This document shows, piece by piece, positions 26,184 to 34,337 of a stretch of 64,000 nucleotides of DNA. How positions within the stretch are numbered: the stretch's first letter is position 1; each line of letters starts with the position of its first letter. The DNA is taken from assembly GCF_031886125.1 (NCBI RefSeq), contig NZ_CP119391.1, positions 2,914,001 through 2,978,000 of the forward strand, in the 5' to 3' direction. The notes under the pieces were generated by a model that was not told where the DNA came from, ran no database searches, and was given only the letters and a program-made list of their open reading frames with translations. A program made the translations under genes and the position numbers. Source of the DNA: Halomonas piscis. Lineage in GTDB: Bacteria > Pseudomonadota > Gammaproteobacteria > Pseudomonadales > Halomonadaceae.

Positions 26184-26353
26184 ACGGGCCTCCAGGCGGG
26201 TGGTTTTGTGCATAGCGTGCTCTCATCGCAACCATCGGCTAAATAACGGAATACTACGTTTCACAACCGATCGGTCTGCCCTCAACGCTAGCTCTCAGGT
26301 CTTGCTGCTTGCCAATGCCAAGTTACTCACTAGCGGTTAATTTTTTGCATGTA

Positions 26354-26368
26354 TGGTAAAAAATACCA
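26354..26368. promoter_or_regulatory. Palindrome in the cuyA/lysR divergent promoter
   Basis: TGGTA-N5-TACCA lies 28 bp before the LysR start and about 170 bp before cuyA. The size and symmetry fit a LysR-type box. It is the best candidate for autoregulation and for control of the cuyA operon in the 180-bp intergenic region. Confidence 0.55.
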
Positions 26369-26396
26369 ATATCGTCGATTCTTTTAGGACATTTAC

Positions 26397-27302
26397 ATGA
26401 AAACGGAGTGGCTGGAAGACTTCTTTGCCTTGATCGAGGCCGGGACCTTCTCCCAGGCCGCCGAGAGGCGCCATGTTACCCAGCCGGCCTTCTCGCGCCG
26501 TATACGGCAGCTGGAAGAGTGGCTCGGCGCTGAGCTGATCGATCGCACTTCGTCTCAGCTAACGCTTACCCCCCACGCCCGAACGTATGAGGTGCCGATG
26601 CGCAACTGGCTCGCCGGGCTCTATGCCATGCGCAGCCGCATACGCGCCGACGTGGAGCGCGGCCCGCGCGCCATTCTGACCACCCAGCACACCCTGACCG
26701 TCAGCTACCTGCCGCAGCTGCTGCGCTACTTTCGCAACCGGGCGCCTGAGGCGCGATTACAGGTCAGGACGGCCGACCGCATTGACTGCATCCACGATTT
26801 CCAGCGCGGCGAAGCGGATCTGCTGCTGTGTAACGAGGTGGTGGATTCACCGCTGTTTTTGTCTCAGGACGATGTCGAACGCGTCACCCTGGGCACCGAA
26901 CAGCTGATTCCGGTATGCGCAGCCGACCGCCTGGGCCGGCCGATATACGATCTGGACAGTGAAGCCCGCCTGCCGCTTATCGGCTACGATGACAACAGCT
27001 TTCTGGGCAAGATTCTGGCAGCGCCCTACCTGCTGAACCTGCAGCGCCGCTATGAAATTGAGCTGGTTTGCGAAACGGCCTTCACCATCGGCATTCGTGA
27101 GCTTTCACTGGCCGGACTCGGCGTCGGCTGGTTGCCCCACGGCCTGATTGAAGAAGACCTGGCGGCGGGCAAGCTCGTCTCTCTGCTGGAAGTGCTCGGC
27201 GGACCCAAGCTGGTAGTGGCATGCTACACCCACCCCCAGGACGACGCCTCTAGCGTTAATCAGCTCTGGCAGCTGCTTAACGAGCGTCCACCTACCCTAT
27301 AA
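26397..27302 (+). CDS. LysR-family regulator of the cuyA operon
   Basis: 301 residues. The N-terminal winged HTH (WLEDFFALIEAGTFSQAAERRHVTQPAFSRRIRQLEE) is standard LTTR, split here as residues 3-22 and 23-40. A periplasmic-binding-like co-inducer domain follows (about 90-300). It is divergent from cuyA with a palindrome in the shared promoter, so it most likely senses the imported sulfonate or cysteate and activates the operon (inference). It is distinct from the GcvA-like LysR at 49988. Confidence 0.88.
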   Translation: MKTEWLEDFFALIEAGTFSQAAERRHVTQPAFSRRIRQLEEWLGAELIDRTSSQLTLTPHARTYEVPMRNWLAGLYAMRSRIRADVERGPRAILTTQHTLTVSYLPQLLRYFRNRAPEARLQVRTADRIDCIHDFQRGEADLLLCNEVVDSPLFLSQDDVERVTLGTEQLIPVCAADRLGRPIYDLDSEARLPLIGYDDNSFLGKILAAPYLLNLQRRYEIELVCETAFTIGIRELSLAGLGVGWLPHGLIEEDLAAGKLVSLLEVLGGPKLVVACYTHPQDDASSVNQLWQLLNERPPTL

Positions 27303-27362
27303 TCCTTGCCTTGTCGCTCGAGAGTCGGGAAACGCGAGGGATTTGCGACGAGCCGCGGGTGA

Positions 27363-27914
27363 GCGAGGCACAAACACGGCACCAGTGCCACGCTAAGACA
27401 GGCTGGCCACGACGGCCACGGCAGCCCGCTGACGGAAGGCGACGTCCTGATGGTAAGCGAGGCCGCCTCCCAGCGCGCCAATAGCCAGCACGCGCCGGAG
27501 GAGGCAATACCGGACTATCGGGCGACGCCCGAGCTGGCGCTGATTCCGGGCGCGCAGATTGCCGAGTTCGACGGCGCCAGCCTGTACGCAGCATTCAACC
27601 GGCCCTGGCACATTGACGACCGGGCTGACCGCATGGGCGTGCGCCTTTGTGGCCCGGCGCTTCGCTGCCGTCTTGACCGGATGATTTCGGAAGGGCTCGG
27701 GCTGGGCGCCGTCCAGGTCCCGTCGGACGGCCAGCCCATCGCCCTGCTCAACGATCGCCAGACCATTGGCGGCTACCCGCGGCTGGGAGCGCTCGCCCCT
27801 CTGGCCTGCGCCCGCCTGGCGCAGTGCATGCCGGGGGACACCGTCACCCTGAAGCCCGCATCAGCCGAGGCGGCGCTTGCCCACTACCGCCGCTTTATCA
27901 GAAGTTTGCACTAA
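27363..27914 (+). pseudogene. Remnant of a biotin-dependent carboxyltransferase/5-oxoprolinase subunit C (PxpC/KipA) gene
   Basis: Only the C-terminal half of the AHS2 (KipA-like) domain is present. The recognisable core is GLGLGAVQVPSDGQPIALLN followed by DRQTIGGYPRLGALAPL, with a C-terminal GDTVTLKP motif. The frame is closed upstream by TGA at 27360-27362, and no N-terminal half (normally about 150 more residues) or PxpB partner is present. The ATG at 27450 could still start a 154-residue fragment. It ends 25 bp from the convergent tauZ-like gene. It is probably a decaying gene left by a deletion. Confidence 0.75.
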
Positions 27915-27938
27915 GGGACGGCGTCAACGCCGCCCTCC

Positions 27939-28973
27939 CTACATCCCTGCCAGGCCAAAATAAATGCAGGCCAACACCAGCAGCAGCAAGAAAAGCGTTT
28001 CCGCCATCATCAGGATGACCGGCTTCCAGCCCACCACGGCAAGCTTCTGGAAAGATGTCTTGATACCCAGCGCCGCAATGGCCGTGACCAGACACCAGCG
28101 CGACAGGTCGGTAATCGCCTCGGTCGCCATCGTGGGAATCCAGCCTAGGCTGTTGATCAGCACGATGACGACAAACGCCACCAGAAAGCTGGGCAGAAGC
28201 GGCATTTTCCTGCCTCCCTCTTCCTGACGGCTGTTGCGGAAAATAAACATGAACACCATGACAGCGGGAACCAGCATCGCCACGCGCATCAGCTTGACGA
28301 AGGTAGAAATATCGCCGGTACCTTCGGAAATCATGTAGCCGGCCCCCACCACCTGCGCGACGTCATGGATGGTACCCCCCAGGAGAATCCCGGCATCGCT
28401 GTCGCTCAGGTTCAGCGCAGAGACGAGCAGCGGATAAACGATCATCGCCATGGTAGACAGGGTCGTCACCCCGGCGACGGTCATGATGGTATTGCGCTCG
28501 TGCGTTTCATGGCGTGGCATAACGGCGGATAGCGCCAGCGCCGCTGAAGCGCCGCATATCGCGACCGAGCCGCCGGTCAGCAGCCCCATGTCACGCTCAA
28601 GCCCCAACACGCGGGCCAGCAGAGCGCCGATTGCAATCGTCAGCGTGACGCCGCCAATCACCGTCACCAGGGGACCGATGCCCAATTCGGCCACCTGCTC
28701 GAGCGTGATACGCACCCCGAGCAAGGCCACCCCCAGGCGCAGTATCGTGCGTGCCGAAAACTCGATACCGGCCAGGCAGCGACCTTCTTCCGAGAGAAAA
28801 TGCAGCGTCATACCGAATAGCAAGGCATATAGCAGCGTGGGACCGCCGTAGTTATCGGCAATAAACGTCGTGGCCAGGGCAATAGTGACGCAAATAATGA
28901 CCCCGGGCATGACTTGCTGGCCCCTGGCAAACAGGTTGGGCAACGACAGTCGCGTTGGCTCGAGACTCGCCAT
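27939..28973 (-). CDS. tauZ: YeiH/TauZ-type putative sulfite/sulfate exporter
   Basis: A 344-residue inner-membrane protein with about ten hydrophobic segments of the UPF0324 (YeiH) family. Motifs include LRLGVALLGVRITL (about 80-93), GGSVAICGASAALALSAVMP (about 130-149) and GTIHDVAQVVGAGY (about 200-213). Homologues called TauZ or CuyZ accompany taurine and cysteate genes in other bacteria and are proposed to export sulfite or sulfate made by desulfonation. It follows the usp gene by 22 bp in the TRAP operon 2 unit, the order known from taurine clusters. The transported ion is not proven for the family. Confidence 0.8.
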   Translation of the reverse strand: MASLEPTRLSLPNLFARGQQVMPGVIICVTIALATTFIADNYGGPTLLYALLFGMTLHFLSEEGRCLAGIEFSARTILRLGVALLGVRITLEQVAELGIGPLVTVIGGVTLTIAIGALLARVLGLERDMGLLTGGSVAICGASAALALSAVMPRHETHERNTIMTVAGVTTLSTMAMIVYPLLVSALNLSDSDAGILLGGTIHDVAQVVGAGYMISEGTGDISTFVKLMRVAMLVPAVMVFMFIFRNSRQEEGGRKMPLLPSFLVAFVVIVLINSLGWIPTMATEAITDLSRWCLVTAIAALGIKTSFQKLAVVGWKPVILMMAETLFLLLLVLACIYFGLAGM

Positions 28974-28995
28974 CTTTTTATCACTCCTGGAACTA

Positions 28996-29484
28996 TCAGC
29001 TTGCGTTGGGCATCACCACCACCGGCACCCGCGCGCGTTTGATCACGCCCTTGGTGACCTTGCCGGCGTAGGACGCCATTTGATGTTGCTTGTTGGCCGC
29101 CATGACGATCATGCTGATGTTTTCCTGGCTGGCGAAATGGGCAATCACCGAAGCGGGATGCCCTTCAAGCACGGTATTGACAATGCGGCCTTCTTCCATG
29201 GCCTTTTTCAGCGGCGGGTACTGCTGACAGGCAGCGTCAACGTTTTCTGTCAGCTTTTCGCGCCGCTCCCTGATGCGCTGCTGCATCATCGCTTCCAGAG
29301 CCTCGCGATCACGGATGTTGATTTTCAGCGTGTTGAGCACGTCACCCGATAGCGGCTTGATAACGTGCAAGACATGCATATCTGCGCCGGTTGCGTTAGC
29401 CAGAGCGAGGGCTTTTTCCAATACGTGACCATCGTTTCCGCGCAAGCCGACGCTGCACAAGACAGACTCATGTTCTTTCGCCAT
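28996..29484 (-). CDS. Universal stress protein, taurine operon
   Basis: 162 residues, Usp domain, from the ATG at 29484. The upstream leader contains a short tandem repeat of GGAGATAGT units ending in GGAGGAGG, a very purine-rich ribosome site. The protein matches the paralogue at 14617 over its whole length (NIRDREAL and MIVMAANKQHQMASYAGK). It lies between dctM and the tauZ-like exporter, a location also seen in Rhodobacter taurine clusters. Confidence 0.88.
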   Translation of the reverse strand: MAKEHESVLCSVGLRGNDGHVLEKALALANATGADMHVLHVIKPLSGDVLNTLKINIRDREALEAMMQQRIRERREKLTENVDAACQQYPPLKKAMEEGRIVNTVLEGHPASVIAHFASQENISMIVMAANKQHQMASYAGKVTKGVIKRARVPVVVMPNAS

Positions 29485-29571
29485 GCTTCCTCCTCCACTA
29501 TCTCCTCCACTATCTCCTTCCCTACCTCGCCCCATCTCAAGCACGCCGTAGAGACGTTTTTAGCTATGGCT

Positions 29572-30912
29572 TTAATAACCCAGCAAACGAGGTAGCCACA
29601 AGGACAGCTGAGGGAAGTAGGCAATTACAAAAATGGCCGTGATCGAAGCCGCCGCAAAGGGCAGTGCCTTGAGGGAGATCTCCTCCACCGAGCATCCCCC
29701 GATCCCCGAAGCGACAAAGAGGTTTTCCCCCAGCGGCGGCGTCTGAAAGCCGATGGCCAACGAGCACACCACCACAATGCCGACGTGAACCGGGTCCATC
29801 CCCAGCATATACATGATCGGCAACAGCACCGGGGTAAGGATCATGATGGCGGCCAGGGTTTCCATGAACATGCCCACAAACAGCAGAAAGCCGATAATCA
29901 TGGCCCAGATCAGATAGAGGTTATCCGTAACCGCCAGCATGACTTCGGCAATATAGGCCGGCACCTGGTTCTCAACGAGCAGGCGGCCAAAGACCGTCGC
30001 GGTAAACAGAATAAGCAGCACCCGCCCGGTAATCCAGGTCGTGGTCTCCAGCGTTTTCAGCGCCGGCTTAAGCTCCAGTTCCTTGTGCAGGAAAATCCCT
30101 ACCACCAGGGTATAGACGATTGCCACCACGGCGGATTCGGTCGGTGTAAAAAGGCCGCTATAGATACCGCCCAAAATGATGATAGGTGCCAGCATGGACC
30201 AGATACCCTTGCGCAGGGTGGTGCGAATATCCGCCATGGACCAGTGTTCGCTCAGCCCGCGGTAGCCACGCTTGCGTGAAATGAAATAGTTGACCACAAG
30301 AATGAATCCGGCAATGACCATGCCGGGAATAATGCCGGCAATAAACAGCTTGGGAATGGACAGTGTCTGGAAGGGGCCGTGCTCGGCAATCGCCTCGGAG
30401 GGCGGCTGCAGCCCCATGCCCGAGATGCCGAAAATCACCATCGGAATAGAGGGCGGGATCACCACGCCCAGCCCCCCCGTTGAGGCCGTCACCGCCGAGG
30501 CGTAGCCGCGGTCATAGCCGCGGTTCGACATCGCCGGAATCATGAGCATGCCCACGGCCGCGGTCGTTGCCGGGCCGGAGCCGGAGATGGCGCCAAAAAA
30601 CATGCAGGCAAACACCGTCGCCGCCGCCAGGCCGCCCGATACGGGCCCGGCAAAGGCTTCTGCTATGTCGACCAGCCGCTTGGAAATACCCGATACTTCC
30701 ATCAGCGCGCCGGCAAGGATAAAGGCCGGCAGCGCCATGAGAGGGAAAGCCCCCACTGAGGTAAAGGCCATTTGGACAAAGGCCAGCGGATTTTCCCCCA
30801 GGGTAAGATAGGTGGCCAATGCGGCCACGCCCAGCGAGATCGCAATGGGAGCGCCCAGCACCAGCAGCAGGAAAAACACGCCAAACAGAACATAGACAAG
30901 CGTCGTGACCAT
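29572..30912 (-). CDS. tauM: TRAP transporter large permease, taurine operon
   Basis: A 446-residue DctM-family permease with about 12-13 hydrophobic stretches. Diagnostic motifs are MFFGAISGSGPATTAAVGML (about 108-127) and GGIYSGLFTPTESAVVA (about 245-261). Compared with the paralogue at 19604 it has a 20-residue insertion around 170-190 (LQPPSEAIAEHGPFQTLSIP). It is 2 bp from the small permease gene. The setting with tauY, tauX, a TauR-like regulator and a tauZ-like exporter indicates taurine or a related sulfonate as substrate (inference from synteny). Confidence 0.9.
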   Translation of the reverse strand: MVTTLVYVLFGVFFLLLVLGAPIAISLGVAALATYLTLGENPLAFVQMAFTSVGAFPLMALPAFILAGALMEVSGISKRLVDIAEAFAGPVSGGLAAATVFACMFFGAISGSGPATTAAVGMLMIPAMSNRGYDRGYASAVTASTGGLGVVIPPSIPMVIFGISGMGLQPPSEAIAEHGPFQTLSIPKLFIAGIIPGMVIAGFILVVNYFISRKRGYRGLSEHWSMADIRTTLRKGIWSMLAPIIILGGIYSGLFTPTESAVVAIVYTLVVGIFLHKELELKPALKTLETTTWITGRVLLILFTATVFGRLLVENQVPAYIAEVMLAVTDNLYLIWAMIIGFLLFVGMFMETLAAIMILTPVLLPIMYMLGMDPVHVGIVVVCSLAIGFQTPPLGENLFVASGIGGCSVEEISLKALPFAAASITAIFVIAYFPQLSLWLPRLLGY

Positions 30913-30914
30913 TT

Positions 30915-31478
30915 TTATTCTCCCCCGTTTTCTTTCAGCTGCGGCTCATCCCGCTCTTTTTTGTCTATGCTGTCGAGCTCTTTCTCCTCAGCGTTTGGAG
31001 CAGATTTTTCCTTAAAGAACTTGAGGTAGTTCTTCTGAACAACTCTTATCGTCATTGCCACAAAGGCAATGGGCAATATGAAATAAAAGTACTTCATCGG
31101 GACGCCCATGGTTTGGGAAGTCCAGAAAGCGTTCATTCTGTTGAACACAAAGTCATAGCTCAAATATATAAAGACGGCATTAAAGCCAATCCAGACAATA
31201 TCTGTGAGCAGCTCACAAAACGTTGCCACCCACCGGGGAAACAGTTTGAACTGAAAAGTGATACGGTTATGAGCCGACAGCTTCGTACCATAGGCGGCGC
31301 CCAGATAGGCAAACCAGACAAAGGCGTAAGTTGCCAGCTCGTCGCCCCAGGGTATAGAGTAGCTGAAGATATTCCTCATCACGATTTGCACAAACAAAAG
31401 CGCAACAAACCCTACCAACAGAAGCTGGCAAAGATACCCTTCTATATTATCTATAAAATAAAGCAGCTTCTTTTTCAT
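30915..31478 (-). CDS. tauL: TRAP transporter small permease, taurine operon
   Basis: 187 residues from the ATG at 31478 (MKKKLLYFIDNIEGYLCQ). The four-helix DctQ motif YAFVWFAYLGAAYGTKLSAH (about 48-67) is clear. The acidic and Lys-rich tail (about 150-187) is cytosolic. The gap of 95 bp from dctP contains a strong hairpin. Confidence 0.9.
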   Translation of the reverse strand: MKKKLLYFIDNIEGYLCQLLLVGFVALLFVQIVMRNIFSYSIPWGDELATYAFVWFAYLGAAYGTKLSAHNRITFQFKLFPRWVATFCELLTDIVWIGFNAVFIYLSYDFVFNRMNAFWTSQTMGVPMKYFYFILPIAFVAMTIRVVQKNYLKFFKEKSAPNAEEKELDSIDKKERDEPQLKENGGE

Positions 31479-31517
31479 ATCAGCTACCACCTGACAAGAC
31501 ACTCGAGAAAGTGGCAC

Positions 31518-31543
31518 CCGGGCTTTTCATTCGAAAAGCCCGG
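31518..31543 (-). other. Intergenic hairpin between dctP and dctQ (operon 2)
   Basis: An 11-bp perfect stem, CCGGGCTTTTC / GAAAAGCCCGG, with a 4-nt loop lies 30 bp after the binding-protein stop. No T-run follows on the minus strand. As in operon 1, it probably stabilises the dctP message or partly terminates transcription, giving excess binding protein. Confidence 0.7.
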
Positions 31544-31573
31544 ATATTTGAGTGGTTAATCCTGAAAGAAGGC

Positions 31574-32590
31574 TTATTTTTCGGGAGCCGGCTCGCGACC
31601 CAGGACTTCCAGCACGTGGTCAAGCTTTTCCTTGCCGCCGATACTGTCGTAGAAATCCGGCCATATGCTGGTTGCCTGGGAAATCCATTCCTCTTCGTTG
31701 TTATCAGGCTCGGTAATTTCGATACCTTCTTCTTCCACCAGCCGGGTTTTGATTTTTTCTTCCGTTTCTTGCAGGTAGTCGTAGCTGTGCTGAGTCGCCG
31801 CTTCACCGGCTTTCTTAACGAGCTCCTTGTTCTCTTCACTCAGGGCCTGGTAAGCCCCTTCGCCCATGACCAGCGGCTCAAGGGAAAACACGTAGCAGCT
31901 ATCGGTGATGTAGTCCTGAACCTCATAGAACTTCATGGCATCAATGGTGATATAAGGGTTGTCCTGACCGTCGACGACCCCTTGCTGCAGCGCGGTAAAG
32001 GTTTCCGACCATGCCATCGGGTTGGGATTGACGCCCCATGCCTGATAGGAGGCCATCATGATTTCGTTTTTGGGCACCCGGATGACCAGCCCATCCAGGT
32101 CTTCCGGCGAGGAGACGGGCCTTTCGGAGTTACTCAGGCGGCGGCAGCCGGAATAGGCCCAGCCCAGGATACGAACGCCGGCATCGCGAATGGTATTCTC
32201 GGTCAGTTCCTCTCCGACCTCCCCCTGGGTCAAGGTCTTGGCGTCTTCCGCTCCCTGGATGACGTAAGGCAGCGTCAGAACGCCTACCGTGGGCGAGAAG
32301 GGCGTAATATTGTTAATGGCAATGATCGATAGATCCAGCATCCCCATGCTGGCGTTATTCAGCGTGTCCTGCTCGCTGCCAAGCTGGCTGTTGGGAAACA
32401 GATCGACCGTAATCTCGCCGTCAGAGCGCTTCTCTATCTGTTCGGCAAACGTCTTGCCCAGCTCATACTGGGTGCCACCGGCAGCGTCACCGATCGCCAT
32501 TTTCCAGGTTTCCGCGGCGGCACCGGTGCTGAGCGCCAGGCAAGCGGTAGAAATAGCTACAGACAGTGTCAATTTTGTTGGGTTAGGCAT
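31574..32590 (-). CDS. tauK: TRAP transporter substrate-binding protein, taurine operon
   Basis: 338 residues with a Sec signal ending near STGAAAE, then a DctP domain. The ligand-pairing Arg is in LDGLVIRVPKNE (about 178) and the conserved WSETFTALQQGVVDGQDNP follows. The C-terminus is Glu-rich. It is the first gene of the unit dctP-dctQ-dctM-usp-tauZ and is divergent from the MocR-type regulator, with a 270-bp intergenic region. Confidence 0.9.
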   Translation of the reverse strand: MPNPTKLTLSVAISTACLALSTGAAAETWKMAIGDAAGGTQYELGKTFAEQIEKRSDGEITVDLFPNSQLGSEQDTLNNASMGMLDLSIIAINNITPFSPTVGVLTLPYVIQGAEDAKTLTQGEVGEELTENTIRDAGVRILGWAYSGCRRLSNSERPVSSPEDLDGLVIRVPKNEIMMASYQAWGVNPNPMAWSETFTALQQGVVDGQDNPYITIDAMKFYEVQDYITDSCYVFSLEPLVMGEGAYQALSEENKELVKKAGEAATQHSYDYLQETEEKIKTRLVEEEGIEITEPDNNEEEWISQATSIWPDFYDSIGGKEKLDHVLEVLGREPAPEK

Positions 32591-32718
32591 AATGTCCTCC
32601 AGACCTTGTTATTATTTTGATGGCTGTCGTCGGGCAGCAATGTCCGGCCCGACGGCGGCATCAGAAACATGAATATGCTGACCCGTCTTCTTTTACGCAC
32701 TTCTGGCGCCGTTCCATA

Positions 32719-32749
32719 GTGCCAGCTGGCCACCTGGTTTGGTGCCAGC
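32719..32749. promoter_or_regulatory. Direct repeats GTGCCAGC, putative MocR (TauR) operator
   Basis: Two copies of GTGCCAGC start at 32719 and 32742, 23 bp or about two helical turns apart, between the divergent TRAP operon and the MocR-type regulator. MocR regulators such as GabR and TauR bind spaced direct repeats. The intergenic stretch 32591-32861 holds no gene. Confidence 0.5.
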
Positions 32750-32861
32750 AAGGAGAAGCTATGCCACCATCTAGTCTTTAGTCGCATCCTGCCGACTACT
32801 ACCGAGTGCCATAATGGCCCGCTGTCCTTACTTCACCTGGCAAGCCAAGGGGTCTGACGCC

Positions 32862-34331
32862 ATGCTGCTTTTCCATCTAGACCCGGCACGCCCAGAAAGC
32901 CTGCAAAATCAGCTGCGCGAGCAGGTGGCCAACGCCATTCTCGACGGCCAGATCCCGGTCGATAAGGCGCTACCCTCCAGCCGCAAGCTGGCCGAGCAGC
33001 TTAACGTGGCGCGCAATACCGTCGTGCTGGCCTACGAACAGCTGCTGGATGACGGCTACCTCATCGCCAGAAGCCGCAGCGGCTACTTCGTCAATACGGA
33101 CGTGCTGGAAGGCCGCGCCGAACGCCCGGTGCGCCTCAACGATATCGACGCCGACCCCATGCCCTGGGAACGCCTGCTCACGGCGCGCCCTTCGCAGCAA
33201 AAAGCGATCCGCAAGCCGGTTGACTGGCATCGCTACGAGTATCCCTTTGTCTACGGCCAGATAGATCCGGCGCTGTTTCCTACCCAGCACTGGCGCGAAT
33301 GCAGCCGCGACTCGGTGAGCGTGCCGGCAATCAACCGCTGGTCAGTCGACCATTTCACCGAGGACGATCCCGCTCTCATCGAGCAAGTGCGCACCCGGCT
33401 TCTTCCCCGGCGCGGGGTATGGGCCAGGCCGGAAGAGATACTCATCACGATGGGGACTCAGCAGGCGCTCTGGACCGTGGCTCAGCTATTGCTCAAGCCC
33501 GGTCGCCGCCTGGGCATGGAAAACCCGGGGTATGTCGACATGTACAACATCGCCCGCCTTTTGACCGACGACATCCAGCTGCTGCCGGTCGATGCGCAGG
33601 GGATGCGCCCGGATGACTCGCTCGGCCAGTGCGACCTCGTGTACGTAACGCCCAGCCACCAGTGCCCCACAGCCGTCACCATGCCGCTGCAGCGTCGCCG
33701 ACACCTGCTGGATCTCGCAGAAGTGAATAACTTCCTGGTTGTCGAGGACGACTACGACAGCGAGACCAACTATCAAAACAACCCGACACCGGCCCTCAAA
33801 AGCCTGGACCGCCACCAGCGGGTGATTTATCTGGGCAGCCTGTCAAAAACGCTGTCGCCAGGACTGCGCCTAGGTTATATGGTGGCCCACCCGACGCTGA
33901 TTCGTGAAGCACGCGCCATTCGGCGTCTGATGCTGCGCCATCCGCCCACCAACAATCAGCGGACCCTGGCGCTATTTCTGGAGCGCGGCTATCACGACGC
34001 GCTGCTGCGCCAGATCCACCGCACGTTTCAGCGCCGCTGGCAGCGCATGAGCGAGGCGCTGGCCACACACTTGCCGGACTTCCACACTTCGTCAACCATG
34101 GGCGGCACCAGCTTTTGGCTGCGGGCGCCCCAAGAGCTGGACTTCCGCAAATGGCAGGCACTGGCCAGAAAGCAAAGCATTCTGATCGAATGCGGCGATA
34201 TCCATTACTTCGACCGCTCCTGCAGCGCCCATTTGCGGCTGGGCTTTTCCGCCATCCACGAAGACAGGATAGAGCCAGGTCTCAAGCGCCTGGCTGACTT
34301 GCTGCCGGAGGCCATGACTGCTCGCCGCTGA
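32862..34331 (+). CDS. tauR: MocR-type (GntR-HTH plus aminotransferase) regulator, TauR-like
   Basis: About 489 residues from the ATG at 32862. The N-terminal GntR winged HTH (LPSSRKLAEQLNVARNTVVL, about 35-54) is followed by a fold-type I aminotransferase domain. The PLP Lys is in YLGSLSKTLSPGLRLGY (about 333) and the PLP-binding Asp region is VVEDDYDSE (about 298). MocR proteins sense PLP adducts of amino compounds, and TauR activates taurine genes in Rhodobacter. Its position, divergent from a TRAP operon and convergent (6-bp gap) with tauY, supports taurine sensing. GabR- or PdxR-like roles are the alternatives. Confidence 0.85.
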   Translation: MLLFHLDPARPESLQNQLREQVANAILDGQIPVDKALPSSRKLAEQLNVARNTVVLAYEQLLDDGYLIARSRSGYFVNTDVLEGRAERPVRLNDIDADPMPWERLLTARPSQQKAIRKPVDWHRYEYPFVYGQIDPALFPTQHWRECSRDSVSVPAINRWSVDHFTEDDPALIEQVRTRLLPRRGVWARPEEILITMGTQQALWTVAQLLLKPGRRLGMENPGYVDMYNIARLLTDDIQLLPVDAQGMRPDDSLGQCDLVYVTPSHQCPTAVTMPLQRRRHLLDLAEVNNFLVVEDDYDSETNYQNNPTPALKSLDRHQRVIYLGSLSKTLSPGLRLGYMVAHPTLIREARAIRRLMLRHPPTNNQRTLALFLERGYHDALLRQIHRTFQRRWQRMSEALATHLPDFHTSSTMGGTSFWLRAPQELDFRKWQALARKQSILIECGDIHYFDRSCSAHLRLGFSAIHEDRIEPGLKRLADLLPEAMTARR

Positions 34332-34337
34332 GCCGGC

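Noticed and set aside
29484..29530. Tandem GGAGATAGT repeats as a possible satellite or CRISPR-like array
   Set aside because: Only about three short copies without spacers; best explained as a repeated purine-rich leader of the usp gene.
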